A stretch of DNA of 64,000 bases, taken from Thalassotalea algicola. Lineage in GTDB: Bacteria > Pseudomonadota > Gammaproteobacteria > Enterobacterales > Alteromonadaceae. Positions within the stretch are counted from its first letter, which is position 1; each line of letters starts with the position of its first letter. The notes beneath the pieces were generated by a model. That model saw only the letters and a program-made list of their open reading frames with translations. It made no database searches and was not told the DNA's origin. Position numbers and translations under genes: made by a program. The stretch is from positions 496,001 to 560,000 of the forward strand of contig NZ_JABBXH010000001.1 of the NCBI RefSeq assembly GCF_012932965.1. Direction: 5' to 3'. Positions 15,282-24,330 of this stretch are shown here, in pieces.

Positions 15282-16700
15282 ATGTACTCTATTACTAAAG
15301 CACACTCTGTACTAAAAACCATAGGCGCATCAACAATGCTGGCATTAAGTCTTGTTGGCTGCCAAAGCACAGAAACAATTATGAAAAATGAATCAAATTT
15401 AGCACAGTATCAACCAGCACCTTATGTTGAATTAACTCACCCTGAGTGGTCAAAAAATGCCACCATTTATGAAGTAAACATTCGTCAGTACACGGAAGAA
15501 GGTACCTTTAACGCATTTGCTGAGCACCTGCCTCGTTTAAAAGCACTAGGTGTCGATATTTTATGGCTAATGCCAATCCACCCTATCGGAGAGAAAAACC
15601 GTAAAGGTGGCAAAGGCTCTTATTATGCAGTTAAAGATTATCGTGCAGTGAATCCAGAATTCGGCACCTTAGATGACTTAAAAACCCTGGTAAAACAAGC
15701 ACATGACATGAATATGTATGTCATTCTAGATTGGGTAGCCAACCATTCAGCTTGGGATAACCCACTAACGGAAACAAACCCAGAATGGTACACCAAAGAT
15801 CACAATGGTAACTTCCAACCAACACCTTGGTGGGATTGGTCAGATATTATCGACTTTGATTATAACAACCCTGAAATGCGCCAATACATGACAGACGCAC
15901 TAAAATACTGGGTAGAAGAAGCCGATATCGACGGCTATCGAGCTGACGTTGCTGGTTTTATTCCAACAAGCTTTTGGGATAATGCTCGCGAAGAATTAGA
16001 CGCTATTAAACCTGTATTTATGTTGGCTGAATGGGATGCTCGTGATTTACATAAAAAAGCTTTCGACATGACCTACAACTGGAAACTTCACGACACCATG
16101 CATGAAGTTGCGATAGGCAAAAAAGAAGGCGGTGCTATTTATCATCACTTTGCCCACTCGCTGTCTGCATGGCCGGAAAATGCAATGACCATGAATTTTG
16201 TCGACAACCATGATAAAAATTCTTGGGAAAAAACCATGTTTGACCGATTTGGCCCTTACCTTAACGCTAGCATTGTACTAACTGCAACCGCCGAAGGTAT
16301 GCCATTAATTTACAGCGGTCAAGAAGCGGGTTTAGACAAAGTATTAGCCTTTTTCGATAAAGACAAAATTGAATGGCGCGAGCACCCAATTGCTGATTTA
16401 TACAAAACATTGTTTAACCTCAAACATCAAAACCAAGCACTTTGGAATGGCAATTGGGGAGGGAAAATGATCCCAGTGCCAAACACCGCACCTAACGCAT
16501 TATTTTCATTCGCTCGTCAGAAAAACGACGACAAAATATTTGTAGTCATTAATTTTTCCGACCAAGAGCAAAGTGCCACATTCAACGAGAACGTGCAGTG
16601 GGGTAGTTATACAGAGTGGTTCAGAAAAGATGAAGTCACCATAAGTAAAGATTCTTCATTAACGATTGAGCCATATGGCTACCGTGTATTCGTCAAATAG
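15282..16700 (+). CDS. GH13 alpha-amylase family lipoprotein
   Basis: A 472-residue protein with a lipoprotein signal (LSLVGC, Cys27) and a complete GH13 barrel. The four conserved regions are visible: ILDWVANH, GYRADVAG with the nucleophile Asp222, MLAEWD with the acid/base Glu250, and FVDNHD with Asp311. The likely role is hydrolysis of alpha-1,4-glucans or maltodextrins at the periplasmic face of the outer or inner membrane. No sugar transporter adjoins it, so the exact substrate is not determined. The divergent LysR gene may regulate it. Confidence 0.92.
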   Translation: MYSITKAHSVLKTIGASTMLALSLVGCQSTETIMKNESNLAQYQPAPYVELTHPEWSKNATIYEVNIRQYTEEGTFNAFAEHLPRLKALGVDILWLMPIHPIGEKNRKGGKGSYYAVKDYRAVNPEFGTLDDLKTLVKQAHDMNMYVILDWVANHSAWDNPLTETNPEWYTKDHNGNFQPTPWWDWSDIIDFDYNNPEMRQYMTDALKYWVEEADIDGYRADVAGFIPTSFWDNAREELDAIKPVFMLAEWDARDLHKKAFDMTYNWKLHDTMHEVAIGKKEGGAIYHHFAHSLSAWPENAMTMNFVDNHDKNSWEKTMFDRFGPYLNASIVLTATAEGMPLIYSGQEAGLDKVLAFFDKDKIEWREHPIADLYKTLFNLKHQNQALWNGNWGGKMIPVPNTAPNALFSFARQKNDDKIFVVINFSDQEQSATFNENVQWGSYTEWFRKDEVTISKDSSLTIEPYGYRVFVK

Positions 16701-16714
16701 TTTTCCCCGCTTTA

Positions 16715-16752
16715 AAGGCATTATTGCTTTTGCAGTAATGCCTTAATTTTTT
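16715..16752. terminator. strong terminator after the GH13 gene
   Basis: AAGGCATTATTGC (16715-16727), loop TTTT, GCAGTAATGCCTT (16732-16744) form a 13-bp stem with one G-T pair, followed by AATTTTTT. It separates the GH13 gene from the convergent permease gene and could serve both. Confidence 0.85.
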
Positions 16753-16757
16753 ATGTT

Positions 16758-17558
16758 TTAAAGTACAGAAAGCAACATTTTTATTGCTAGCAACACTAAA
16801 ACTACTGCAAATACTTTTTTAAGTGTGGCAACAGGTAATGAGTGTGCCAATTTTGCCCCTATAGGCGCAGTAAAATAACTCGTCGCAGCAATAATTACGA
16901 CTGCAGGCAAATAGATAAAACCAAAAACCCATTCTTGCTGATAGCTTACTGCCCATCCATTGGCCAAATAACCTAATGTACCAGCCACAGAAATAGGTAG
17001 GCCAACTGCTGCTGACGTACCAATCGCTTTTTTAATATTAATACCACGGCCTGATAAATAAGGAACGGTAAGCGAACCACCGCCAATAGACACCAGCGCA
17101 GATATTGCACCAATACCAAAACCAGAGCCAACTAAATTGCTTGTAGAAAGCGTTTGCTGCTGTATTTCAGCGCTCTTCTTCATAAACATATTTACCGCGA
17201 CGTAACTCATGAATGCCGCAAAAAAAATGGCTAAATAAGAAGAGTTTAAATAAGCGGCCAAAAAAGTAGCGGCAAACGTTCCCACCACGACACCAAGCGC
17301 CATTTTATGGACTAAATGCCAAAGCACCGCTTTGTTTTTTTGATGGGCACGCATGCTAGCAATTGAGGTAAAAACAATACACGCCATTGACGTACCTAAT
17401 GCTAAATGAACCACTTTATCTACTGGTATGCCTTGTACTAAAAATATCGATGTTAATGCTGGCACCATAATGCCCCCACCACCTACACCTAAAAGCCCAG
17501 CAAAAAAACCAACGACAGTACCTAGCAAGGCGAAAATTAATAACCATTCCAATGTCAT
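16758..17558 (-). CDS. TauE/SafE family sulfite/anion permease
   Basis: A membrane protein of about 266 residues with roughly eight helices and two copies of the family motif: GFFAGLLGVGGGGIMVPALT near the N-terminus and ISALVSIGGGSLTVPYLSGRG in the middle. The start at 17558 (MTLEWLLIFALLG) is preferred over 17606 because the extra 16 residues are polar and atypical for the family. Members export or import sulfite, sulfoacetate or other organosulfur anions; the substrate here is unknown. Confidence 0.85.
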   Translation of the reverse strand: MTLEWLLIFALLGTVVGFFAGLLGVGGGGIMVPALTSIFLVQGIPVDKVVHLALGTSMACIVFTSIASMRAHQKNKAVLWHLVHKMALGVVVGTFAATFLAAYLNSSYLAIFFAAFMSYVAVNMFMKKSAEIQQQTLSTSNLVGSGFGIGAISALVSIGGGSLTVPYLSGRGINIKKAIGTSAAVGLPISVAGTLGYLANGWAVSYQQEWVFGFIYLPAVVIIAATSYFTAPIGAKLAHSLPVATLKKVFAVVLVLLAIKMLLSVL

Positions 17559-17693
17559 ATAACAGACCCAATGAAAATTTTGCCGATACTGTAGCAAGTT
17601 CGACATACAATTAAAAATTACAGACAGTGATACTAGTCATAGTGAAAACACGATAAAATAACGCTCATTAAGCTCGCTTTTTAATTTATTTAA

Positions 17694-19391
17694 ATGTTGT
17701 CATCAAACTCTGCAACTTGCTTTACCCCTTTTACTTCGGATAGTAGTAACTTTTCGCTGCCGACAAAATTTACCTACCCGTTTTGTTATCAGCCACACCC
17801 ACTTTCAAGGCTTGCCGCAGATCAACTAAAACAACAACTTTCAACATTTCATCCATTATCAAGCAACCAGAAAGGAAGAATGTATGGCGTGTTAGTCGTA
17901 CAAAAAGCAAACGGTGAATTAGGCTATTTAACTGCCCTTTCTGGTAAGCACAGTGAAGAGTTGGACACTCGGGGGCAAATTCAATTTGTACCACCAGTCT
18001 TTGATGTTAATGAAGAAGATCCCTACTTTGTCGAACAGCAAGCCACCGTAAACCGAATTAATAAAGAAATTAACGACTTACAACAAGCGCCTGTTTTTAA
18101 CATGTTGCAGGTTATTAACGAGTCTGAGCAAGCAGCAGCGGCTTTTCAAATCGCTCGTTTACAAGCGAAACATGTTGTTAATCGAAAGCAACGTAAAGCA
18201 AAACGCCAATGGCTATCACAAGCATTAGATCACAAGTTAACTGAAACCAACATTAATGAGCAAGAAGCCAAACAAATAAGCATTGGACTGTCACGCGAGA
18301 GCGTTGAAGATAAGCGTGCAATTACTGATTTAAAATCGTATTGGCAAGCGAGAATAGCGCAAGCCGAACAAAAACTGATTGTCTGGCAACAGAAACTAGC
18401 ACAACTGCAAAAAACACGGCGCAAACTGTCATCATCATTGCAAAAAAGGCTATTTAAGCAGTATCAGTTGCTTAACGGTCTTGGGAACACAAAAAATTTG
18501 GTCGAGCTATTTGCCGAAACCATCACTCCTACACCACCAGCAGGCTCTGGCGATTGTGCTGCTCCCAAGCTACTGCAATACGCCTATCAACATGAACTTA
18601 CCCCAGTATGTATGGCAGAATTTTGGTGGGGGAGACAACCAGAATCTGAAATTAGAAAACACCAGCAGTATTACCCAGCTTGTCAGGGAAAATGTCTGCC
18701 AATTTTAAGCCATATGCTTGAAGGTATAGCATTAGAGGACAACCCGTTATTAGTGAACCCTGCCACAAACAAGTCGCTTGATATAATTTACCAAGACGAA
18801 CACTTAGTGGTGGTAAATAAACCCGAAGGCATGCTATCTGTGCCAGGGAAAAACATTGTAGACTCTGTCGCTTCACGCGTAAAACAAATGTTCCCTATGG
18901 CAACAGGCAATTTAGTATTGCATCGCTTAGACATGGCAACATCAGGCTTATTAGTACTAGCGCTTAACGAACGTGCTCATAAACATTTGCAAAAACAATT
19001 TATTAGCAAAATTGTACAAAAAAGATATATCGCCATTGTTGATGGAGTTGTGAGCACGTCTGAAGGTGAAATTAACTTACCGCTGACCTTAGATATAAAT
19101 GATCGTCCACGCCAAATGGTATGTTTTGATCATGGAAAAACAGCTAAAACAAAATGGCAATTAATTGAACATAAAGCAGGGAGATCTCGCTTATGGCTTT
19201 ATCCAATTACAGGTAGAACACATCAATTACGGGTGCACTGTGCTCATCCTGAAGGTTTAAATATATCTATATTGGGCGATGGCTTATATGGTACCTCTGC
19301 TAATCGCCTGCACCTTCATGCCCAGCAATTGAGTTTTCTACATCCGGTATCCCAACAACGCATCACATTTGAAGCAGAGCCCAATTTTTGA
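17694..19391 (+). CDS. RluA family pseudouridine synthase with long N-terminal extension
   Basis: A 565-residue protein. The C-terminal third (about residues 360-560) is an RluA-type catalytic domain with the signature HRLDMATSGLLVLA; the catalytic Asp is residue 413. The first 350 residues contain a long helical, probably coiled region (about 110-260) and a Cys-containing segment (CAAPKLLQYAYQHELTPVCMAEFWWG). This long architecture is known in marine gammaproteobacteria, usually annotated as an rRNA/tRNA pseudouridine synthase; the target site is not determinable. Confidence 0.85.
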   Translation: MLSSNSATCFTPFTSDSSNFSLPTKFTYPFCYQPHPLSRLAADQLKQQLSTFHPLSSNQKGRMYGVLVVQKANGELGYLTALSGKHSEELDTRGQIQFVPPVFDVNEEDPYFVEQQATVNRINKEINDLQQAPVFNMLQVINESEQAAAAFQIARLQAKHVVNRKQRKAKRQWLSQALDHKLTETNINEQEAKQISIGLSRESVEDKRAITDLKSYWQARIAQAEQKLIVWQQKLAQLQKTRRKLSSSLQKRLFKQYQLLNGLGNTKNLVELFAETITPTPPAGSGDCAAPKLLQYAYQHELTPVCMAEFWWGRQPESEIRKHQQYYPACQGKCLPILSHMLEGIALEDNPLLVNPATNKSLDIIYQDEHLVVVNKPEGMLSVPGKNIVDSVASRVKQMFPMATGNLVLHRLDMATSGLLVLALNERAHKHLQKQFISKIVQKRYIAIVDGVVSTSEGEINLPLTLDINDRPRQMVCFDHGKTAKTKWQLIEHKAGRSRLWLYPITGRTHQLRVHCAHPEGLNISILGDGLYGTSANRLHLHAQQLSFLHPVSQQRITFEAEPNF

Positions 19392-19395
19392 ATCG

Positions 19396-20349
19396 CTATT
19401 TGTTTAGATAACTTCTCGCTAGCTGATGAGCCAATTCAAGGCTTTGCTCGACATCAGCATCAACATCAGGATCAATACCATTTCCTTCCCAGTTATCATT
19501 GCTTTCAGGGAGCATCGCTTTGGCAAATGGTACTTCCAGTATAAAACTATCGCTAATTGTGATTTTCTTTCGCCATATTGCTACACCCATGGTCGGCTTA
19601 CCTACAACCACAGCTCTGCCCTGACGTTGCAGTGAGTATGCGAGGAGCTCAGCGCCTTGTTCTAAAAATGGTGAGCTAAGGATATAAATCGCTACCGAAC
19701 TATCAAATCGTTCACCGGAAATATCATCAGATGTTTTAGCGGTAAACATCATATTGTCCTTAGGATTACTAAATGTAGCAAGGGTTGTATCACGCGGAAG
19801 AAAGTAACTTAATAAATACTGCACTTGCTCAATATCTGCCTCTTCTAAGTGGCGAAGGTCCAAAATTAATGCCTTTGATTGCGATAACGAAGTAAGCGCA
19901 CTATCTAGTGCTTGACGCACATTATCACTAGGTTTTAACGAGCCTAATTTCAAATAACCTATATGGTTTGATAAATATTTTGCTTCACTGACGCCTTCAT
20001 TTTTCTTATCAAGCACATGATTATCGAAGCCTTTGCCAATGAAAATACTTTCCTTGAAATTGACGGTGAGGTACCCATCACCACTGCTTTTTAGTAAATC
20101 TTTATTTAACTGACGAATAAATTGTGGGATGGTTTCTTTAGGTGAACTTGCTGAGTTTAAATAGTCACTTGAAAGATCTGCAACGACTTTATCTGCTATC
20201 GCCCTGTCCAAATAATGCAGTTCAATAGCTGAAATTATTTGTGTAACCGATTGTTGTTTTAATGCATGGTTCAGCGCTAAATCATTGGCAAACGCAAATG
20301 AAAAAAGTACATAACAACTAACGATGCAAACGCGAAGTAACTGAATCAT
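19396..20349 (-). CDS. exported S41-peptidase-like protein, probably inactive
   Basis: A 317-residue protein with a signal peptide (residues 1-21) and an S41 (IRBP/tail-specific protease) fold. The family core is recognisable: LDLRHLEEAD, IYILSSPFLEQGAELLAYSL, GRAVVVGKPTMG and NWEGNGIDPDV. The residue that aligns with the catalytic Ser (usually T-x-S-A-A-E) is Gln231, and the usual Asn-Pro-Gly-Gly after the DLR motif is lost. It may be a non-catalytic binding protein. It converges with the pseudouridine synthase gene, 4 bases apart. Confidence 0.75.
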   Translation of the reverse strand: MIQLLRVCIVSCYVLFSFAFANDLALNHALKQQSVTQIISAIELHYLDRAIADKVVADLSSDYLNSASSPKETIPQFIRQLNKDLLKSSGDGYLTVNFKESIFIGKGFDNHVLDKKNEGVSEAKYLSNHIGYLKLGSLKPSDNVRQALDSALTSLSQSKALILDLRHLEEADIEQVQYLLSYFLPRDTTLATFSNPKDNMMFTAKTSDDISGERFDSSVAIYILSSPFLEQGAELLAYSLQRQGRAVVVGKPTMGVAIWRKKITISDSFILEVPFAKAMLPESNDNWEGNGIDPDVDADVEQSLELAHQLARSYLNK

Positions 20350-20438
20350 AGCGACTCTTAAAAACTAACATATTAGTAAGAGGTTGGGCTGTGATCCAAA
20401 TAATCAACTCCTGCACAACAATTCTTTTAACTATTGTT

Positions 20439-21401
20439 TCAAAGTCCAACTGATTTCGAAAATTGTTTTCGATAAGCCTGAGGAGATATCTGCATTTTTA
20501 GTCGAAAATGATGCCTTAGCGTCATTGCAGTACCAAAGCCTGACTTCACCGCTACTTGATCAATAGATAAGTCCGATTGTTCAAGTAACGCTTTTGCATA
20601 GTAAATACGTTCTTGAGTAAGCCACTCCCCTGGTGTTGTACCAGTCGCTTCTTTGAAACGACGTAAAAAAGTACGTTCAGTGACATGAATTTCTTTAGCA
20701 AGTTGCTCATTATTATAATTTAAAGAAAGGTTTTCTCGAAGCTTATCCAGCAATGGGGCAATAGCGTGGCTTTTACTTTTGGGCACCGCTTGTTCGATAA
20801 ATTGCGCTTGATTACCTACTCTTACTGGCGGTATAACTAAACGCTTGGCTACTTTATTAACAATCTCATTACCGTAATCTTTTCGAACCACATGCAAACA
20901 CAAATCTAAACCTGCCGCACTGCCAGCTGAGGTTAATATATGTTCATTATCAATAAATAACACGTCGTTTTTCACGTCAATTTTTGGATAGCGAGTCTGC
21001 AAAGTTTCAGCATATTTCCAATGTGTTGTAGCAGCGACTCCATCTAATAACCCCGCTGCCGCCAATACAAAAACACCGGAACAAATTGACATAACCCTTA
21101 CGCCTGCAGTATTTGCTTTAGCTAAAGTGCTAGCAAGTGCCTTAGGTACAGGCTGATCGATATGAGTCCAGCCAGGTACGATGATAGTGTCTATGTCATG
21201 CCAATCCAATATTGGTAAGTCGGCCTCCATATTGCCTTTGTATTGCGTTTTTATTGGTTTTCCGTCTAGAGACATTGTATGAAACTGATACCAATTTTCA
21301 CCAAATTCTGGGCGCTCTAAACCGAAAATTTCCGCCACGCACGAAAATTCAAATAAACACAATCCATCATAGATAAGTACGGCGACTTGTTTTCTCTTCA
21401 T
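20439..21401 (-). CDS. GlxA family regulator (DJ-1/PfpI plus AraC)
   Basis: About 320 residues from the ATG at 21401 (MKRKQVAVLIYDG); the longer frame would need a TTG start. The N-terminal DJ-1/PfpI-like domain contains SICSGVFVLAAAGLLDG with the nucleophile-elbow Cys, and the C-terminal AraC-type double helix-turn-helix covers about residues 220-315. GlxA regulators typically sense small amides or amines. It is divergent from a rhodanese gene, which is its most likely target. Confidence 0.88.
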   Translation of the reverse strand: MKRKQVAVLIYDGLCLFEFSCVAEIFGLERPEFGENWYQFHTMSLDGKPIKTQYKGNMEADLPILDWHDIDTIIVPGWTHIDQPVPKALASTLAKANTAGVRVMSICSGVFVLAAAGLLDGVAATTHWKYAETLQTRYPKIDVKNDVLFIDNEHILTSAGSAAGLDLCLHVVRKDYGNEIVNKVAKRLVIPPVRVGNQAQFIEQAVPKSKSHAIAPLLDKLRENLSLNYNNEQLAKEIHVTERTFLRRFKEATGTTPGEWLTQERIYYAKALLEQSDLSIDQVAVKSGFGTAMTLRHHFRLKMQISPQAYRKQFSKSVGL

Positions 21402-21505
21402 TTGATTGTCAGTTTTTAATCGAACACTGTCTTTACCGCCAATGTTAGCGAACAAAATTTAGTCATACAATACTTAACGAAACATATATTGAAAAAGGAA
21501 TCATT

Positions 21506-21907
21506 ATGAAAAACGCTGTAACAGCAAGTCCAGCGGCACCATCAACCGATGCTTTCATCCACTTTTCTAAACAATTTAGTTTTGAAACTGATTGCTGGGA
21601 TACCCATGAAGCCCTGCAATCTGAATCACCTGGATTTGTATTACTCGATGTTCGCAATGCTGAACTTTTTGCCAACGGGCATGTGCCAGGAGCAATACAT
21701 CTACCACACGGTAAGATTGTTAAATCTAAAATGGCTCAATGGCCACAAAATACGCTATTTGTGGTCTATTGTGCTGGACCTCATTGCAATGGTGCTGCCA
21801 AAGCAGCGATTCGTTTGGCTAAACTAGAGCGACCTGTAAAATTAATGACAGGCGGCGTCACCGGATGGTTAGATGAAGGATTTCCGCTAAACCAAATACG
21901 CAAATAG
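21506..21907 (+). CDS. single-domain rhodanese-like protein
   Basis: A 133-residue protein with one rhodanese domain. The VLLDVRNAELFANGHVPGAIHLPHG segment and the active loop VVYCAGPHCNGAAKAA (the first Cys is the persulfide carrier) are clear. A good AAGGA ribosome site precedes the ATG. It is divergent from the GlxA regulator, and this pairing is common in related marine bacteria as far as I recall. Likely role: sulfur transfer or thiol detoxification in the cytoplasm. Confidence 0.88.
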   Translation: MKNAVTASPAAPSTDAFIHFSKQFSFETDCWDTHEALQSESPGFVLLDVRNAELFANGHVPGAIHLPHGKIVKSKMAQWPQNTLFVVYCAGPHCNGAAKAAIRLAKLERPVKLMTGGVTGWLDEGFPLNQIRK

Positions 21908-21990
21908 CGGAATAAATCTTCTGGCCTTTAGACAGCAATAAACTTGCAAACTGGTATGACCAGAATTAGAGTGTAGATAAGCTTATCTAA

Positions 21991-22866
21991 ATGAAATTCG
22001 AAATGAACCAAGTTAAACAGACTGACATCCAGATTACTTGCTCAGATAAATATTTGCTGGCGGCTACCCAATATACACCTGATAATAAAGTTAAAGGCGC
22101 TGTATTAATAGGGCCAGCGACAGGTATCAAACGTCAATTTTATGCTAATTTCGCCATCCATTTAGCTGAGCACGGCTATGGTGTAATCACTTTTGATAAT
22201 CGTGGAATTGGCGAATCGTTAGATGGTCATATCAAAGATTGCGAGGTAACACTTCAATGCTGGGGCGAAAAAGATATGCCAGCTGTATTAGAACAGTTAA
22301 AACAGTCTTTTCCTGATACCCGGTATCACTTGGTTGGCCACAGTGCAGGCGGGCAATTAATAGGTTTAATGCCCAATGCACACGACATTAGTTCGGTATT
22401 CAATTTTGCCTGTTCGTCTGGGCAGCTAAGTAATATGAAGCTCTCTTACAAGTTCTCTGCTCATTTTTTTATGAACGTTTTCATTCCTCTAAGCAACTTG
22501 CTGTTCGGCCATACTAAATCTCATTGGCTTGGCATGGGCGAACCGTTACCTAAAGAAGTGGCCAAACAGTGGCAATTATGGTGCAACGGACAAGGTTATG
22601 TGAAAACTGCGTTCGGTAGTACTGTTCATCGTCATCATTATGATGATTTAAGTATGCCCTCTATGTGGATAAACGCAGAAGATGATCAAATTGCCATCAA
22701 TGAGAATGTCGCCGATATGGTTTCAGTGTTTAAACAATTACCAGCACAAACCAAAACGCTAAAAGCTGAAAATTATGGCCTTAATGAAATTGGTCATATG
22801 AAGTTTTTTAGCCGCCAATCTAAACCGTTATGGCAATATGCCATTGAATGGTTAGATAATCATTAA
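21991..22866 (+). CDS. alpha/beta hydrolase
   Basis: A 291-residue cytoplasmic alpha/beta hydrolase with the nucleophile elbow LVGHSAGGQL (Ser118), the preceding TFDNRGIGES loop, a C-terminal acidic residue in INAEDDQIA and the catalytic His near IGHMKFF. This outline fits the YheT/serine-aminopeptidase-like branch often called predicted hydrolase of the alpha/beta fold. The substrate is unknown. It lies 83 bases after the rhodanese gene and could share its transcript. Confidence 0.8.
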   Translation: MKFEMNQVKQTDIQITCSDKYLLAATQYTPDNKVKGAVLIGPATGIKRQFYANFAIHLAEHGYGVITFDNRGIGESLDGHIKDCEVTLQCWGEKDMPAVLEQLKQSFPDTRYHLVGHSAGGQLIGLMPNAHDISSVFNFACSSGQLSNMKLSYKFSAHFFMNVFIPLSNLLFGHTKSHWLGMGEPLPKEVAKQWQLWCNGQGYVKTAFGSTVHRHHYDDLSMPSMWINAEDDQIAINENVADMVSVFKQLPAQTKTLKAENYGLNEIGHMKFFSRQSKPLWQYAIEWLDNH

Positions 22867-22884
22867 CGGGTTATTAAAGTAAAA

Positions 22885-22912
22885 AGCATCAATATAGTTG
22901 ATGCTCTTTTTC
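22885..22912. terminator. bidirectional terminator
   Basis: AGCATCAA (22885-22892), TATAG, TTGATGCT (22898-22905), flanked by CTTTTT on one side and AAAA on the other. It lies between the convergent hydrolase and acyltransferase genes and can serve both strands. Confidence 0.8.
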
Positions 22913-22928
22913 TATCTTAAACATATAT

Positions 22929-24209
22929 TTACATTAACAGTTGCCACGCCAATGGGCTTATCATTAATAACCCTACTGCATAGCCAAATTTGTTTGTCAT
23001 AGGTGAGTACTTTTTTTGCAACTTCAAGCCAAAACATGGACGCAGTAATTCAACTCTTTTAATGACTTCAAAAAGTGCAAAGCAGCCTAAGATAGTTAAT
23101 AAAGACACGCCCGCTGCCTCGATCAAAGCCGGCAGCTTAAATTGCGTTAAATAAAAGCCAAAGACTAAAATTAAGGTTTGATGCAATATATAAAACGGAT
23201 AAACCGCATCACTAAAATAAGCTAAATGTTTAGATGGTTTATTAAAAAACCGACCAGCAATAGCGAGTACAAAAGCAACGCCAATTACGCGCATTGTGCT
23301 ATAAACAACCATTCCAATAAGCTGCAACCTTTCGTCTACTTTATACCCTTTGATAACGTCTAACCAAACAACATTATAAAAAGCGATAAAAGTGCACGTG
23401 CCAATGACAAAGTAAATAGACAACATAGGCAAGTGCGTTGATAATTTTTGCCAAACATCTTGCCGCCACCCCAAAAGATAACCTAATACTAAAAAGGCAA
23501 AGCCAAGCGGATACCGGGTTTGATCGGTTGGCCAACTTAGTTGAATCGACAAAACGATAAATACAACAAGTGATATCAATACTATGCCATGTTGTGCCAC
23601 GACCCAATCAATTACACGATTCAGCCATTGACTATTTAACAAAGGTAATAACGCAACCAAGGCAAGTGAATAAAACCAAAGTGACCTTAAATACCACAAA
23701 TGGTTAACATCTATATGAGGCCAAATACCGTATTGATAATTTTCAAATATGCCTGAATTATTACTATAAAACGCTTGCATAAACGTCCAATAACTCATCG
23801 TAATTTCACCTTTAGCGCTCATTTCCACATACAGCTGTGGCGGTATAACTATCAGCACACCAAATAGAAGAGGTAAAAGTAACCGCAAAGAACGTAACGC
23901 GATCAATCGATACACACTTACCTTTGCCAAAATGAAGCGAATTGCGATACCGGAAATCAACCATATCGCCGGCATACGCCACGGCTCGACTATCAGCAAG
24001 ACGCTTTCTAGCCACTCAAATTGATACTGGCTTTTCGCATGCCAGCCCCAATTACTCACATAGAACATCCCGATATGATGAATAATTAACAACGCGAATA
24101 GTCCAATGCGTAGCCAATCTAAATCAACACGTCTAGTGGTAGCTAAATGCGAATCCGGTGGATAAAAGACAAAATAGCGCTGAAGTTTAGAGATAACATT
24201 GTAAAGCAT
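22929..24209 (-). CDS. membrane acyltransferase (acyltransferase 3 family)
   Basis: A 426-residue membrane protein with about ten helices. The N-terminal RVDLDWLRIGLFALLIIHHIGMFYV with its conserved His pair, and PWRMPAIWLISG, are typical of the acyltransferase-3 superfamily, and the sequence most resembles the OpgC/MdoC-like group that succinylates periplasmic glucans. Acyl donor and acceptor are not known. The gene is divergent from a LytTR regulator, which probably controls it. Confidence 0.85.
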   Translation of the reverse strand: MLYNVISKLQRYFVFYPPDSHLATTRRVDLDWLRIGLFALLIIHHIGMFYVSNWGWHAKSQYQFEWLESVLLIVEPWRMPAIWLISGIAIRFILAKVSVYRLIALRSLRLLLPLLFGVLIVIPPQLYVEMSAKGEITMSYWTFMQAFYSNNSGIFENYQYGIWPHIDVNHLWYLRSLWFYSLALVALLPLLNSQWLNRVIDWVVAQHGIVLISLVVFIVLSIQLSWPTDQTRYPLGFAFLVLGYLLGWRQDVWQKLSTHLPMLSIYFVIGTCTFIAFYNVVWLDVIKGYKVDERLQLIGMVVYSTMRVIGVAFVLAIAGRFFNKPSKHLAYFSDAVYPFYILHQTLILVFGFYLTQFKLPALIEAAGVSLLTILGCFALFEVIKRVELLRPCFGLKLQKKYSPMTNKFGYAVGLLMISPLAWQLLM

Positions 24210-24298
24210 AACCGTACAGTTCCTTTGAAATGAAATGCTGTTATCATGAATTAACTAAACTTGCTTTAAAGCGAAATAGTTTCAATAAACAACGGTTA

Positions 24299-24330
24299 GG
24301 GATGAACGGTGGAATAGCGGGATGAACCGT
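24299..24330 (+). promoter_or_regulatory. direct repeat and seven-codon leader before the LytTR gene
   Basis: GGGATGAAC occurs at 24299-24307 and again at 24319-24327, a 20-base period; the second copy holds the LytTR start codon. The first ATG (24302) opens a seven-codon frame (MNGGIAG) whose TGA overlaps the LytTR ATG as ATGA. This could couple translation, or the repeat could be a LytTR binding site, which in known cases is a direct repeat about two helical turns apart. Confidence 0.45.
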
